64,000 nucleotides of DNA from Paragyromitra xinjiangensis (Eukaryota > Ascomycota > Pezizomycetes > Pezizales > Discinaceae). This document shows positions 54,931-64,000 of the stretch, one piece after another. The notes under the pieces were generated by a model. It was not told the origin of the DNA. It made no database searches and saw nothing but the letters and a program-made list of their open reading frames with translations. Both the position numbers and the translations under genes were made by a program. Location of the stretch: NCBI GenBank assembly GCA_038503065.1, contig JBCAMK010000015.1, positions 992,001-1,056,000 of the forward strand, in the 5' to 3' direction. The first letter of the stretch is position 1. The number at the start of each line of letters is the position of its first letter.

Positions 54931-55591
54931 TCTTAGAAGCTTCCTTTTGAAGGAGATTACATCACTAGTTGATGGCATTTTTTAGACACAATCTACTTCA
55001 TCAAATTTCGTTGCTGAAGCGCAGCTACCATCTCTAGCGATACCAAAGAGACAGAACTTGTGAAATCTAAAGTATGCTTCCATCATAAATAAGTACACTC
55101 TCAGAAATTTAGCCCTATACCACTATAGTTTTTGTGCCACGCGTGATGCTGTTGTAAATCATAAATTAAAGAAACCTGAACATTCACAATACCATTTACC
55201 GAGTGACGAATGGTGATGACGCCAAAATTAAGCAAAACAGTGCACTATCCTCGCTGAGCAGGGTGTAAATTGTTAAACGGGATTTCCGCACGCACACCAA
55301 GCCGTCCCTTCCTCTAGGTTATATCCGGGGGAGGCAGCTTGATCGATGCTTCTAAAATCTGAGTTTCTTTGAAAAAGACGGCATTGCTTTTTATCACGAT
55401 CTCCTACGAGGGCCCCGTCATACAAGTGTCTAACCCCCCTCCCAAGCCGTCCTTGACAGCCTGAAAATTTCTAGTCCAAATAAAGAAAACTCCGTGTCTG
55501 CGCCCGAAACAACCTTGGTACACCAAACACCCACCCTTTTGGCATATTATCGTAAGTATTTACATTATGTATTGGTATGAATGTATCTCAA
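54931..55591. other. Intergenic, no feature seen
   Basis: tRNA downstream region and NOG2 3' region. Nothing supported. Confidence 0.4.
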
Positions 55592-58070
55592 TCAAGTTTG
55601 TTTCCTCCGTTTTTGCCTGTTTACTTTTGGTTCAGCAACATTCTCCTCTTCTTCCTCGGTATCAGTATCCTGATCCGCGACGAGAGTGACATTGTCATCA
55701 CCGTCATCCTCTTCATCCTCTTCATCCTCTTCATCCTCCCACTCTCCTTCACCCTGCTCATCAATGATATTATCATCACCACTCGCGATGCCTCCCCATT
55801 CCTCTTCATCTTCCTCGTCAACATCACTATTCGCCTTTGTGCTGGCTGGCTGTGAACCTTCCATTTCCTCGGCGGATCGCTTCTTCCTCATCTCGCCCAA
55901 TCTTCCCTCTCTGCCCTTGAGCGCGATGACATTCTTCGCCTCTTCTTCCTCCGTCATTTTAGGGCAAGGTGTGAACCAGGGTATCTTTCCCCTCATGAAA
56001 TCGTTCAGTACCATCTTCGCGACACCATCCATGTCCGCCTCACCACCCTTCAAGAGCCTACCGCCCTTCCTGGCAAGCATCTCGCAGAACTCGGTCGCGT
56101 TGGTCCAGCCTTTGATCTCGTATGTTCTCTCGATGTGCTGTTGCTTGCACTTCGCCAGAACAGCAGGGATGTACTGTTCAGGGTTTGAAACGTTTTCAAC
56201 ACGAACGACACCTCTAAGGAGGATGTCGGTTTCTGTGTCTTGAGCGTTGGGGGGAACGATACCGGGGCAGTCAATCAAGAAGATGCGCCGCATCAGGGTG
56301 ATATACTGCCAAATCTTTGTTTCACCAGGGATAGGTGCAACGGTACAAACTTTCTTCTTACGCAGAGTATTGATGATGGAAGATTTCCCAGTATTGGGAT
56401 ACCCAATCAGACCGACAGAGATCTGCTTACGATCTGAGTGTAAGGCGGAGAATTGGCGTAGGAGCTGGATCAATGATCCCTTTCCGAATGAGTTATTAAT
56501 GGATGCATGGAATGCAAGAGTGGGGTAGTCTTTTGACAAGCGACGGACCCATGAAGCCTGTTCAGACGAACTATGATTAGTAAAGAATTCTTTGGTAAAA
56601 TATCTAAGAAAATTCTGGATAAAGCGATCGAGATGTGTGAATCGCAACTAAGAGAACCAACACAATGTTTTTCAATGAAGAAAAAAGTCGGAGCTCAACT
56701 CAAAGCGAAACACATCCCAATCCCTAAGTGAATCAACCCAAAACGGGAGAATCGGTGTCAATCCCAATCACAGAACGTGAAAAGGACGACGAGTCGGGAA
56801 AGGGGTTTGCTCTCCCACAGTTGTAACAGACACCTTCGACTGAAGAAAATTGGCCGGAATCCCGAAGGAGACCGACCACGATGGTGCCTTGACTTGAACG
56901 ATGGGACCGGTAGTAAACCGGAAGAAGGGCTGGTAGAGGGAAGCGAAGCAAAGAAATAACAAACATACTGCAACGCTTGTGGGAACCAAGTCACACTTGT
57001 TTAAAACAAAGATAAGATGTTTATGAGGCGCCTCTTCTTTAATGTACTTTTCTACACTGCGGCATCGAGTACCTAGTGGATCTCGAGCATCTAGGACGTG
57101 TATTACGACGTCTGAAGAATCGATAACCTTTTTATATGTTAGGATCAGAGATTTTTCTAGCGGAAATATTAGGGCAATTGATACCTTATACAGCTCGTTC
57201 CAAATCCTCTTGCTTGTGCCCTTGGTAAATATAGGCTCTTTCGCTTCCTGGATCCATCCATTCCCTGCTTCCTCTGTAGTCTGTTCGCTGCTTTTCCCTG
57301 ACAACAACAGTTTCATCTCCAAGGTCTCCTCATACTTCTTGTCTTTTTCTTCACACTCGCCCACAAGGTCTTCAAGAGTGGAAACAGCCAGCTTTGGGCG
57401 TTTACGTTGGGCTTTGGGGCCAAACGTTTGTGCAAAAGGCTCTGTCTCCACATGGATCTTTGCAGCATGTTGTTTTGAAGTGGGGTCTGTGAGGAGGGAC
57501 ATGGGCAATTTATTTTGTTTCAAGAGCACTTGGTAAGGGTCATTTGCCTTTTGAGCCATTGCCTCACGGAAAGAAGTAAGTGCACCCTGAGAGATTACTC
57601 TGGTGTTTCCTGAAGGCAGAAAAAAGTCAATAAATTTCTTAATCCGCAAAAAAAAAGTCTTCAAGGAAAGTGCAAACTCTTTGATAGATTCATCAAATTT
57701 GCACTCATTGTGAGACCATCGAAGAAATATGAGAGCGCAGAAGAGGAACATACCAAACCACTTCCGATTCGGCTCAATTCTCGCATTTGGAATTTCTCTC
57801 GATTGGAAAGACGCAGCCTTGAGAATATCTCCATTCTTATTTCGGATGGGTTTCCCCTCCTTATACATGTTCAATTGCCCAACTTTCTTAGCATCGCGAT
57901 AGAAATTCTCGCCCTTGACTTTGACATTTGCCATGCCATCGCCGGCGGTGTCCTTGCGGCCACTGTGGGACAAGTAGTCAGTATTCTGAACTGCTGCATA
58001 AGAAGCCGAATGAAACGAGGAGAGGATGGAAGGTTTACCGACGGTTGGCCTCCTTCTTGAAGTTACCCAT
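55592..58070 (-). CDS. NOG2: Nucleolar GTP-binding protein 2 (NOG2)
   Basis: Five exons (minus): 58070-58039, 57962-57754, 57609-57185, 57127-56969 and 56557-55592; all phases agree, 596 aa. It starts [11 protein letters not shown] and has the family hallmarks [32 protein letters not shown] and [21 protein letters not shown] circularly permuted GTPase follows: NKCD (G4), then GYPNTGKSS (G1/P-loop), then DCPG (G3). Then [20 protein letters not shown], and an acidic/basic C-terminus. NOG2 is a placeholder GTPase on pre-60S particles, sensing rRNA and blocking premature Nmd3 binding in the nucleus. The acidic Asp/Glu repeats near the C-terminus come from a GAA/GAT microsatellite. Intron 3 (57 nt) is stop-free and in frame but is removed in the family sequence; intron 4 is unusually long (411 nt). 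Confidence 0.95.
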
Positions 58071-58355
58071 TGCGAAGGAATATTTTATGGGAATTGTTTA
58101 AAGATGTGTAGTAGAGGGTGTGTAAAAGACAGAAAGAGAGGTTGGGCGCCGATTGGATTTTTTTTCCCTGGTGCGTGGGATGCCAAGCGCCAAGCACAGC
58201 CGAACGATCGATGAGGGGTCAAAATAATCAGCGGAGCCCCAGCCCAGTTTGAAACTTCTCGAATTTCTCGTCAAACGTCAAACGTCAAACGAAACGAGAC
58301 CTTGAAATAGAGCAAGACGAATTGACACCTTGGGTCTCAATAAAAACCCTCAAAG
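58071..58355. promoter_or_regulatory. Divergent NOG2-mS35 promoter
   Basis: 285 bp between two start codons of ribosome-related genes. It contains three tandem CGTCAAA repeats (about 58269-58290) followed by CGAAACGAGAC. A shared regulatory role is inference. Confidence 0.45.
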
Positions 58356-59292
58356 ATGGCCTCCATTGCAGCTTCGATGCGATGGCTTGTACCCTCAACA
58401 GCTCGGCAGACGACTTGTCGGGCCATGACCACAATCCATGTCCCACGATCATTCTCATCTTTTCAACCTCTGCGGGCCGAATTGAATAAAAATGGTCAGG
58501 GGCTCCCACAAATCCAGGAGATACCACAAATTCCGGCAATGGGGAGAAGAGAAATACCTGAAGGAAATCCGGATCAACTTATGGAGAAGGATTGGGAATT
58601 TGATGATATTAGTTCCGCTGCACATGCGGAATTGGAGCGGCATAGGGAGGCCAGACAGTATGCTAGAATAGCAGCCTATGAGATGCCTCTATTAGCTAGT
58701 ATAATCACACATAATTTTTCCCAGAAACTGTGTTCCAGTTGTTTGCTAATATCTTGATTTCAGGGCTTGTGAAAGAATTTGTTCCTCTGAACGAGAAACA
58801 AGTCCTTCGCTTCCGCTACACCACCTATATGGGCGAGAAACATCCTGCTGAGTCTAAAGTAGTCTGCGAGTTTGCTACCATAGATCTTGACCTCACTCCC
58901 GTTCAGAGACGGAAATTAATCAAGCTTGCGGGAGTGAGATATAACCCTGACAAGGACATCGTGCACATGTCGTGCGAGATGTTTGAGAACCAGGCGCAAA
59001 ATAAGAGATATCTCAGCGATTTGGTAGATACACTTATTACTGAAGCAAAGGTATAACTATGCAGTCTCTCTGAACAGACAGAGCAAAGGACTAATTGATG
59101 TGGATGCAGGATCCGTTAGATGACTTTGAGGATATACCACTAGACTTTAGGCATCATGAGGCAAAGAAAGGTCCGCCAAAACCGAAGTTCCCGAAAGAAT
59201 GGAGGATGACGCGGCAGCGGCGGCAGGAGTTGCGGGAGGAGAAGGCAAAGCTGGAGGCAGTGATCCAGCAACCATTGTTCCAAGAATCGTAG
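58356..59292 (+). CDS. RSM24: Mitochondrial small ribosomal subunit protein mS35 (Rsm24-type)
   Basis: Exons 58356-58698, 58764-59050 and 59110-59292 (introns 65 and 59 nt) give 270 aa. The N-terminus is a mitochondrial presequence (MASIAASMRWLVPSTARQTT). The mature part carries the S24/S35 signature: YEMPLLARLVKEFVPL, LRFRYTTYMGEKHPAESKVV, RRKLIKLAGVRYNPDKDIVH and DLVDTLITEAK, with DPLDDFEDIPLDFRHH near the end. It would act in the mitochondrial 37S subunit. It is divergent from NOG2 and convergent with mitochondrial S9 at 59501-60510; two mitoribosomal SSU genes side by side. Confidence 0.88.
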
Positions 59293-59500
59293 CTGTTTTA
59301 CGGCTCAGGTGGATCACATTTCTGCACTACCATTGTATCATAACTTGCATAACCTAGACGGAAAATATATCCACAACTCATACTGGGTTCGGAAGACCGA
59401 TTGCTTTTAAACGTACTCCTGTAATGAATGAAATCTATGCTGAGATCGCATTTTGTCTACTGTACAGCAAAACACCCGGATATACCCATAAAAATGGCCC

Positions 59501-60510
59501 TTAACGTTTGACCCAGGTGGGCATCTTCCTGGCCTTGACATGACCCGGCTTCTTTCTCTCCACGGCCCTAGGATCGCGGGTAACACAGCCAGCTGAACAC
59601 ACAAAAGTCAGTGAGCCACGCTCACAACAAACAGAAGCCACACAACAGACATCAGCAGCAAGGCAAAGTCTGTGCGGGAAATGATCGGTGGATTAGGAGG
59701 AAACAAACCTCTCCGTAATGCCGGCTTGAGCGCCGGTTCATGAACCATCAAAGCCCTTGCAATACCCAACGTTAATGCCTCAGCTTGCCCAGTCTTTCCT
59801 CCTCCCTGTAACACAGCCCAAACATTGTACTTATCCATCCTCGATGTTGATAGAAGTGGCCACAGTGCGCTCTCCCGGTCATGGAACCGAGGAAATACCT
59901 CAGAAATGGGCTTGCCATTGATCTCTACCTCTCCATTGCCTTCCACAATGAACACCTTCGCTACCGAAGTCTTCCTCCTACCCATCCCATATGCCTTTCC
60001 GAACCTATCCACAATCTTTGGTCTAGGAATATTCAAGTGCGTGTTAGCCACGTGTTTATATGGCTCCAACGCATCCTTCGTTTCCTGTGGCAGCAGCGTA
60101 GGCTCAATACGGTTGAGTCTGTTCAATATTCTCCCAACCTTGTTGTACCGTGACGGCTTCACATAGCCACCAATCATCTCACGGTACTGGACGAGCGATT
60201 TCCATTTGACCTGTGGAGCCTGGTCACCAGGAACTGTTGGGAGCGTCTCGTGCTTTCGCAGCAGGTCCTCGAGCGCAAGGACATTGTCGCAATACTCGGG
60301 GTTTGCGGTATAGTACGAGGGCGATTCAGGGGTGTAACGAGTTCGAATTGCGACCTGGTGCTGATCGGAGGTCTTGGGCGTGGTGGAGAAGGCTCGGGAT
60401 TGCCAAAGCAACGACGCTTTAGGGGCGAATTGGGCTCGCGAGATGAGAGGGAGAGTATCTGAGACTGCTCGGTAGCAGCACCGGAGGGTCTTGGAGCCGG
60501 ATGCTGCCAT
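59501..60510 (-). CDS. MRPS9: Mitochondrial small ribosomal subunit protein uS9m
   Basis: Exons 60510-59709 and 59592-59501 (116-nt intron) give 297 aa. The presequence ([20 protein letters not shown]) precedes a fungal-specific N-terminal part and the bacterial S9 fold at the C-terminus: [69 protein letters not shown], ending [13 protein letters not shown]. The conserved basic C-terminal tail, which contacts P-site tRNA in bacteria, is encoded by exon 2; reading through the intron would replace it with a hydrophobic tail. It sits in the mitochondrial ribosome. The promoter has a GCTTAGGGTTTTGG telomere-like motif at about 60621. Confidence 0.94.
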
Positions 60511-61314
60511 GGTGACTTACGGTGACCGTGGTAGAGATGCTGATATCGGGATATCCTGATACGAAAATTCCCCACGGTGTTGTTGTGCTGGGGTGAGAGT
60601 TGAGAAATGATTCTCGTAGGGCTTAGGGTTTTGGCGCCTAATGCGACAACCCACTCACTCACTCGGCGACAAATCCAAGGATTCAATCGTGAACCAATCA
60701 ATAACACATTGGCCTGTTTTCCGCATAGGTACCTCTAAATCGGCTTCTAGCAGTATCAAACTTATCGGCGGCCATTTTGACCTTCAGCCTGTTGGAGATG
60801 CTTCCTAATACGGGGCTTGGCCCTTCGGAGTCGGAAATGATTGAGAGACAGGTACCCGAGCACACGGGCACTCGGGCACCCGAGAGAGTATTTAGATAGG
60901 GGCCGTATGCCCACCTCTAGCAAGCAAACAATCAAGTCTTCTATTCCTCCCTACATGCTCCCAATATTACAACACAGCCAAAGGATACTATTACCGAGTG
61001 ATATTACATGACGTAAATTAAAAAAAACCTCCATCTCATCAAAGACACACTTCTTCCAAACGCCCGGGAATTTGTATTCTCGAAGTATCTGTAGACAAGG
61101 CTCATAAGGTTTAGACGTAGAAATGCAATTATCTGCATGCAACACAACATCCGTAACCCCAGATAAATAGGTAGCGGGATTCTCTAACTATGTGAACATC
61201 ACAATAGAACTAACTCCAGATGACACGCGTCCTATTTCGAACATAAAAACAAGCCTACAAGTTTAGGTTACCGACAAACGCCTAGTTCGAAAAGAAAATG
61301 TGCCAAGCAGATTC
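60511..61314. other. Intergenic between TTI1 3' end and S9 promoter
   Basis: Holds the S9 promoter (TTAGGG-like box at about 60623) and a TACCCGAGCACACGGGCACTC repeat-like stretch near 60851-60880. No gene supported. Confidence 0.4.
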
Positions 61315-64000
61315 TCAAAAGACAACTGGAAAAAACTCCACACCTTCCATCACTGGCACCTCTCGACACCTCAGTGAACTGTCCCCATTTGCCGATTTCC
61401 AATTCTGAACTTCCAACCATACTGCATCTGCATTTGCTCCTTCCAAAGCTCTTCTTAGATCGTTTCTTTCCATCAAAACCACAGCACCAACAACTTCACA
61501 CATTTCATCAACAATCTTATCACCAACGGGTACATTCACCATCACACTAGTCAGTAGTCCACACAACGCATCCCATGTCCTGTAATTCGGACTATAAATC
61601 CCAAGGTTCCCTGTTTTCATCCGTTTCTCCCTTTCCAGTTCCTTATACACCTTCACATATAGTTTCTTAATGCCCACCCACGACTCATCTATCCGACTTG
61701 TCAAAAACCCACCGCAGGACTCTGCAAGTTGCGCAATGGCACCTGCTGCTGCAACAACTACCTGAGATTCATCGTCGAAAAGACGGCCCAGGACAACGGG
61801 CCAGACATCGTTGACAAGCGGGAGGAATTCGTCTTCATTACCCGCGAGGAGGGCGGATGCGGTGCCGACGAGACGAAGAAGCCTCATGCGAAGTGTAGGA
61901 GAATCATGGGTGAGATAATGCTGGCTGAGGCGTGTAATGCGTTGGACTAGCTCGTAGGATTTCGTCGGTTTTATAATTTGGTCTTCTGGTGGTCGCGGAT
62001 GATCATCTTCTTCGTCGTCCTCGCCTTCGTATGGTTCTTTTTTTCTTTTCCCTTCCTCCCCCCACGGCTCTCTTGGGAAGTCTCCTTTTTTATTCTCATC
62101 TCCCACTTCATCCTCGTTATCCCCCAGTAACTCTATCCTTAGCCTGTCTTTGTTTGCGGCCACCTTCAGAATTTCGACCAGCCCCTTACCAGTCAAGAGC
62201 TTCCTCCTCCTCCTCCTCCTCCTCCTCCTCCTCCTCCTCCTTTCTTTTCCATCATTGCCATCCTTGCCAGCAGTTGTAATCGCAGCCGACTCCCCAGCCT
62301 TTGCGCTTTCCTCAACAATCTCCCCCAACACTCCAAATAGCGCTTCACAGAGGCTTTCATACCCATGGAACGCATCCAACGCCGAAAATATACTTAAAAC
62401 CATATCATCCAAATAAGGCACCAAACTAGCCCCTGCAAGTTTAACCATCATTCCCAGAACCACAGGTGCTTGCGGTGACAAATCGAACGTATTCAGCTTT
62501 AGCGCAACCGAGTTAACCATGTAGTCAACGTTATCAAGGAGTAGGTCCTTGGCGGACGAATATGCACAAGACTGTGCGATGTTGTTGAGAGCTACTATTG
62601 CATGGTTTTGAACGTCGCGGGAGGAGGCACCAAGGAGGTGGACGACTGGATAAAGAGCATCGACTAAATCGCCGCGGAAGGACTTTTTCTGCGCTTGGGC
62701 TATGAGGGATAGCGATTCGAGGGCTAGACATTGAAGTATTGGATCTGAGGAATTATGCCCATCTGTAACTTCGGTGGCATCATTCAAGACCGAAAGCGAG
62801 ACCGAAAACAACTCCTCCATCACATGTTGCTGAAGGTTTGATGCTGGAGAAAACCCGAAATCGAAAAACTCGTCGACTTCTTCTGAACTTGCCAGTGAGC
62901 CTCGAAGTAGCTGTATGGCAATCCAAAGTGATGTAGATTTTGCCCTTGCAGGGCTCCCCGTTCGTGAGCCTTCCCGTATATGTCTCTGTGCAAGCGTCAA
63001 GGCAGTCTCTGAAGAATTTCCCAGCAGACCTAATAACTTCTTCATGCTGCTCACGGTACTCATTTGGCTCCGATGGCCGAGGAAAACGTCCGGAAACTGT
63101 GCGATTTTCCCCCTACCGATAGAGTTTTGATTACTAACAAGGAGGATATCTAAAGATACACGTTTATCATCGACAGCCTGTACCATGATCTCCTTTTTTC
63201 CAGTTGCCGCGGAATCCGCAACGATGAGGCTATCACGAATGTTTCCTGCCAACATGTCCTGGAGCAATTCAGTTTCAAGTCCCATCTCCGTCAGCAGCCT
63301 GAAAGACGCCGAAAGTCGGGTGATAAGCCTTGTCTTTGCATCTTCGTCATTACTCCCCATCACCCTAGGAAGAGAAACTATCCAGCCGTGTAGACTGCTC
63401 TGAATGGCCTCTTTGACATTTTGATTCAGTGCCGCTGACACATGCAAAGTGCTCTCTGCGAGCCTAGCAAGCCCCTCATCATCCTCATCGCCTGAAAATA
63501 CAATCATCGACTCAACGAGCGAAGGAATTGCTTCAGCAAGAGATTTACTGCAAAGCTCAAGTAGATCCCGACAAAGCTCGAAGATGGCCTTCCGTACTTC
63601 GTTCTTTGGGTGTGTACGCAGACGCAGTACATTCTCCAGAGCAGTTTTGGTCTGTGAAGCCGTCGCTTTCAACCATGCACTCGTCCGATGGATCTTTAGA
63701 TCTTCTTCCTTAGTCGCAGTCCTCTGTTTTACCAGTGATTCTTTTTCATCGGGCAGAAGGCCGGAAGTTTGCCTGTCCCCTAATACCCGACAAATGACGC
63801 TCGTGAGCAGCCTCACTGTGTTTCTGAGAACCTGATAAGGCCTCTTCGTTGTTTTCCCTAGCCCTATCACCTTGACCAGTCCAGACACAACCCCTGGATA
63901 AAAGCTGGCAATAATGTCCTCTTCATCCACACACCGGAACAACAAAGCACTAATAGCATCTAAGGCCGCGAGCTGCAGGTCAATCGATGACTCACTCTCG
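61315..64000 (-). CDS. TTI1: TEL2-interacting protein 1 (TTI1), 5' end outside window
   Basis: The minus-strand frame is open from the right edge (64000) to a stop at 61315, about 894 residues, so the N-terminus is missing. It is a HEAT-repeat protein: LQLAALDAISALLFRC, SFYPGVVSGLVKVIGLGKTT, LESLSLIAQAQKKSF, LPLVNDVWPVVLGRLFDDES and VVVAAAGAIAQLAESCGGFL are TTI1 signatures. Tti1 with Tel2 and Tti2 (TTT complex) helps fold and stabilise PIKK kinases (TOR, ATM/Tel1, ATR/Mec1) with Hsp90. A (CCT)13 microsatellite at 62203-62241 encodes a run of about 13 arginines, followed by an acidic/Pro insert (GEDDEEDDHPRPPEDQ) in the middle of the solenoid. Apart from that it looks intact with no intron in the visible part. 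Confidence 0.88.
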   Translation of the reverse strand, partial: ESESSIDLQLAALDAISALLFRCVDEEDIIASFYPGVVSGLVKVIGLGKTTKRPYQVLRNTVRLLTSVICRVLGDRQTSGLLPDEKESLVKQRTATKEEDLKIHRTSAWLKATASQTKTALENVLRLRTHPKNEVRKAIFELCRDLLELCSKSLAEAIPSLVESMIVFSGDEDDEGLARLAESTLHVSAALNQNVKEAIQSSLHGWIVSLPRVMGSNDEDAKTRLITRLSASFRLLTEMGLETELLQDMLAGNIRDSLIVADSAATGKKEIMVQAVDDKRVSLDILLVSNQNSIGRGKIAQFPDVFLGHRSQMSTVSSMKKLLGLLGNSSETALTLAQRHIREGSRTGSPARAKSTSLWIAIQLLRGSLASSEEVDEFFDFGFSPASNLQQHVMEELFSVSLSVLNDATEVTDGHNSSDPILQCLALESLSLIAQAQKKSFRGDLVDALYPVVHLLGASSRDVQNHAIVALNNIAQSCAYSSAKDLLLDNVDYMVNSVALKLNTFDLSPQAPVVLGMMVKLAGASLVPYLDDMVLSIFSALDAFHGYESLCEALFGVLGEIVEESAKAGESAAITTAGKDGNDGKERRRRRRRRRRRRRKLLTGKGLVEILKVAANKDRLRIELLGDNEDEVGDENKKGDFPREPWGEEGKRKKEPYEGEDDEEDDHPRPPEDQIIKPTKSYELVQRITRLSQHYLTHDSPTLRMRLLRLVGTASALLAGNEDEFLPLVNDVWPVVLGRLFDDESQVVVAAAGAIAQLAESCGGFLTSRIDESWVGIKKLYVKVYKELEREKRMKTGNLGIYSPNYRTWDALCGLLTSVMVNVPVGDKIVDEMCEVVGAVVLMERNDLRRALEGANADAVWLEVQNWKSANGDSSLRCREVPVMEGVEFFPVVF

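Noticed and set aside
1..64000. CRISPR-like arrays
   Set aside because: The tandem arrays have no constant-repeat/variable-spacer structure and the DNA is eukaryotic.

Overview
The window is nuclear DNA of a filamentous fungus. Every multi-exon gene has short introns (about 45-130 nt) with GT...AG ends and ACTAAC-like branch sites. The conserved proteins (delta-COP, HAS1, NOC4, NOG2, TTI1, mitoribosomal S9 and mS35, RNA polymerase III Rpc37, an AIM34-like SAP protein, a GPI-type aspartic protease) look most like Pezizomycotina (Ascomycota). A repeat-rich Pezizomycetes/truffle-like genome is a guess I cannot test here.

The window has two halves. From 1 to about 30 kb it is an accessory, repeat-rich region with lineage-specific genes, tandem repeats and transposons. 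The centrepiece is a nested transposon. A 9254-bp element (element C, 5343-14596) sits inside a smaller element (element A, ends 3727 and 14708). A relative of A (element B, 16421-18452) lies nearby in the opposite orientation. All three have CATCAG(T/C)AAAAA ends in inverted orientation and 2-bp target duplications (AG, TT and CA respectively). C carries a frame-broken Plavaka-type (EnSpm/CACTA-like) transposase gene and two apparent cargo genes: one unknown with an acidic tail and one DUF6532-like. A, B and C are studded with a short imperfect palindrome, roughly CCGACCTC-N-GAGGCCGG, that I do not find in the flanking DNA. Five of the six introns I model in C contain it. B lies inside the intron of one of two tandem paralogous genes (15399-15860 and 16079-18588). 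Next come a truncated RecQ-like helicase ORF, a 639-aa coiled-coil gene, several small orphan genes, and an apparently intact IS3-like integrase gene (26949-28564) flanked by minisatellites.

From about 32 kb to 64 kb it is ordinary conserved fungal chromosome. RPC37 is at 37.6 kb, followed by a pogo/Tc1-type MITE. NOC4 and HAS1 are divergent and share a 196-bp promoter containing a telomere-like box. Delta-COP and a GPI-type aspartic protease follow on the minus strand. After a gene-poor 4.7 kb there is a tRNA-Lys with an intron, then NOG2 divergent from mS35, S9 convergent with mS35, and finally TTI1 running off the right edge. Many of these genes serve ribosome production: rRNA processing and subunit assembly (NOC4, HAS1, NOG2), Pol III transcription (RPC37) and mitochondrial small-subunit proteins (mS35, S9).

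Exon boundaries are hand-made from splice signals and frame agreement. Products are recognised from sequence alone.
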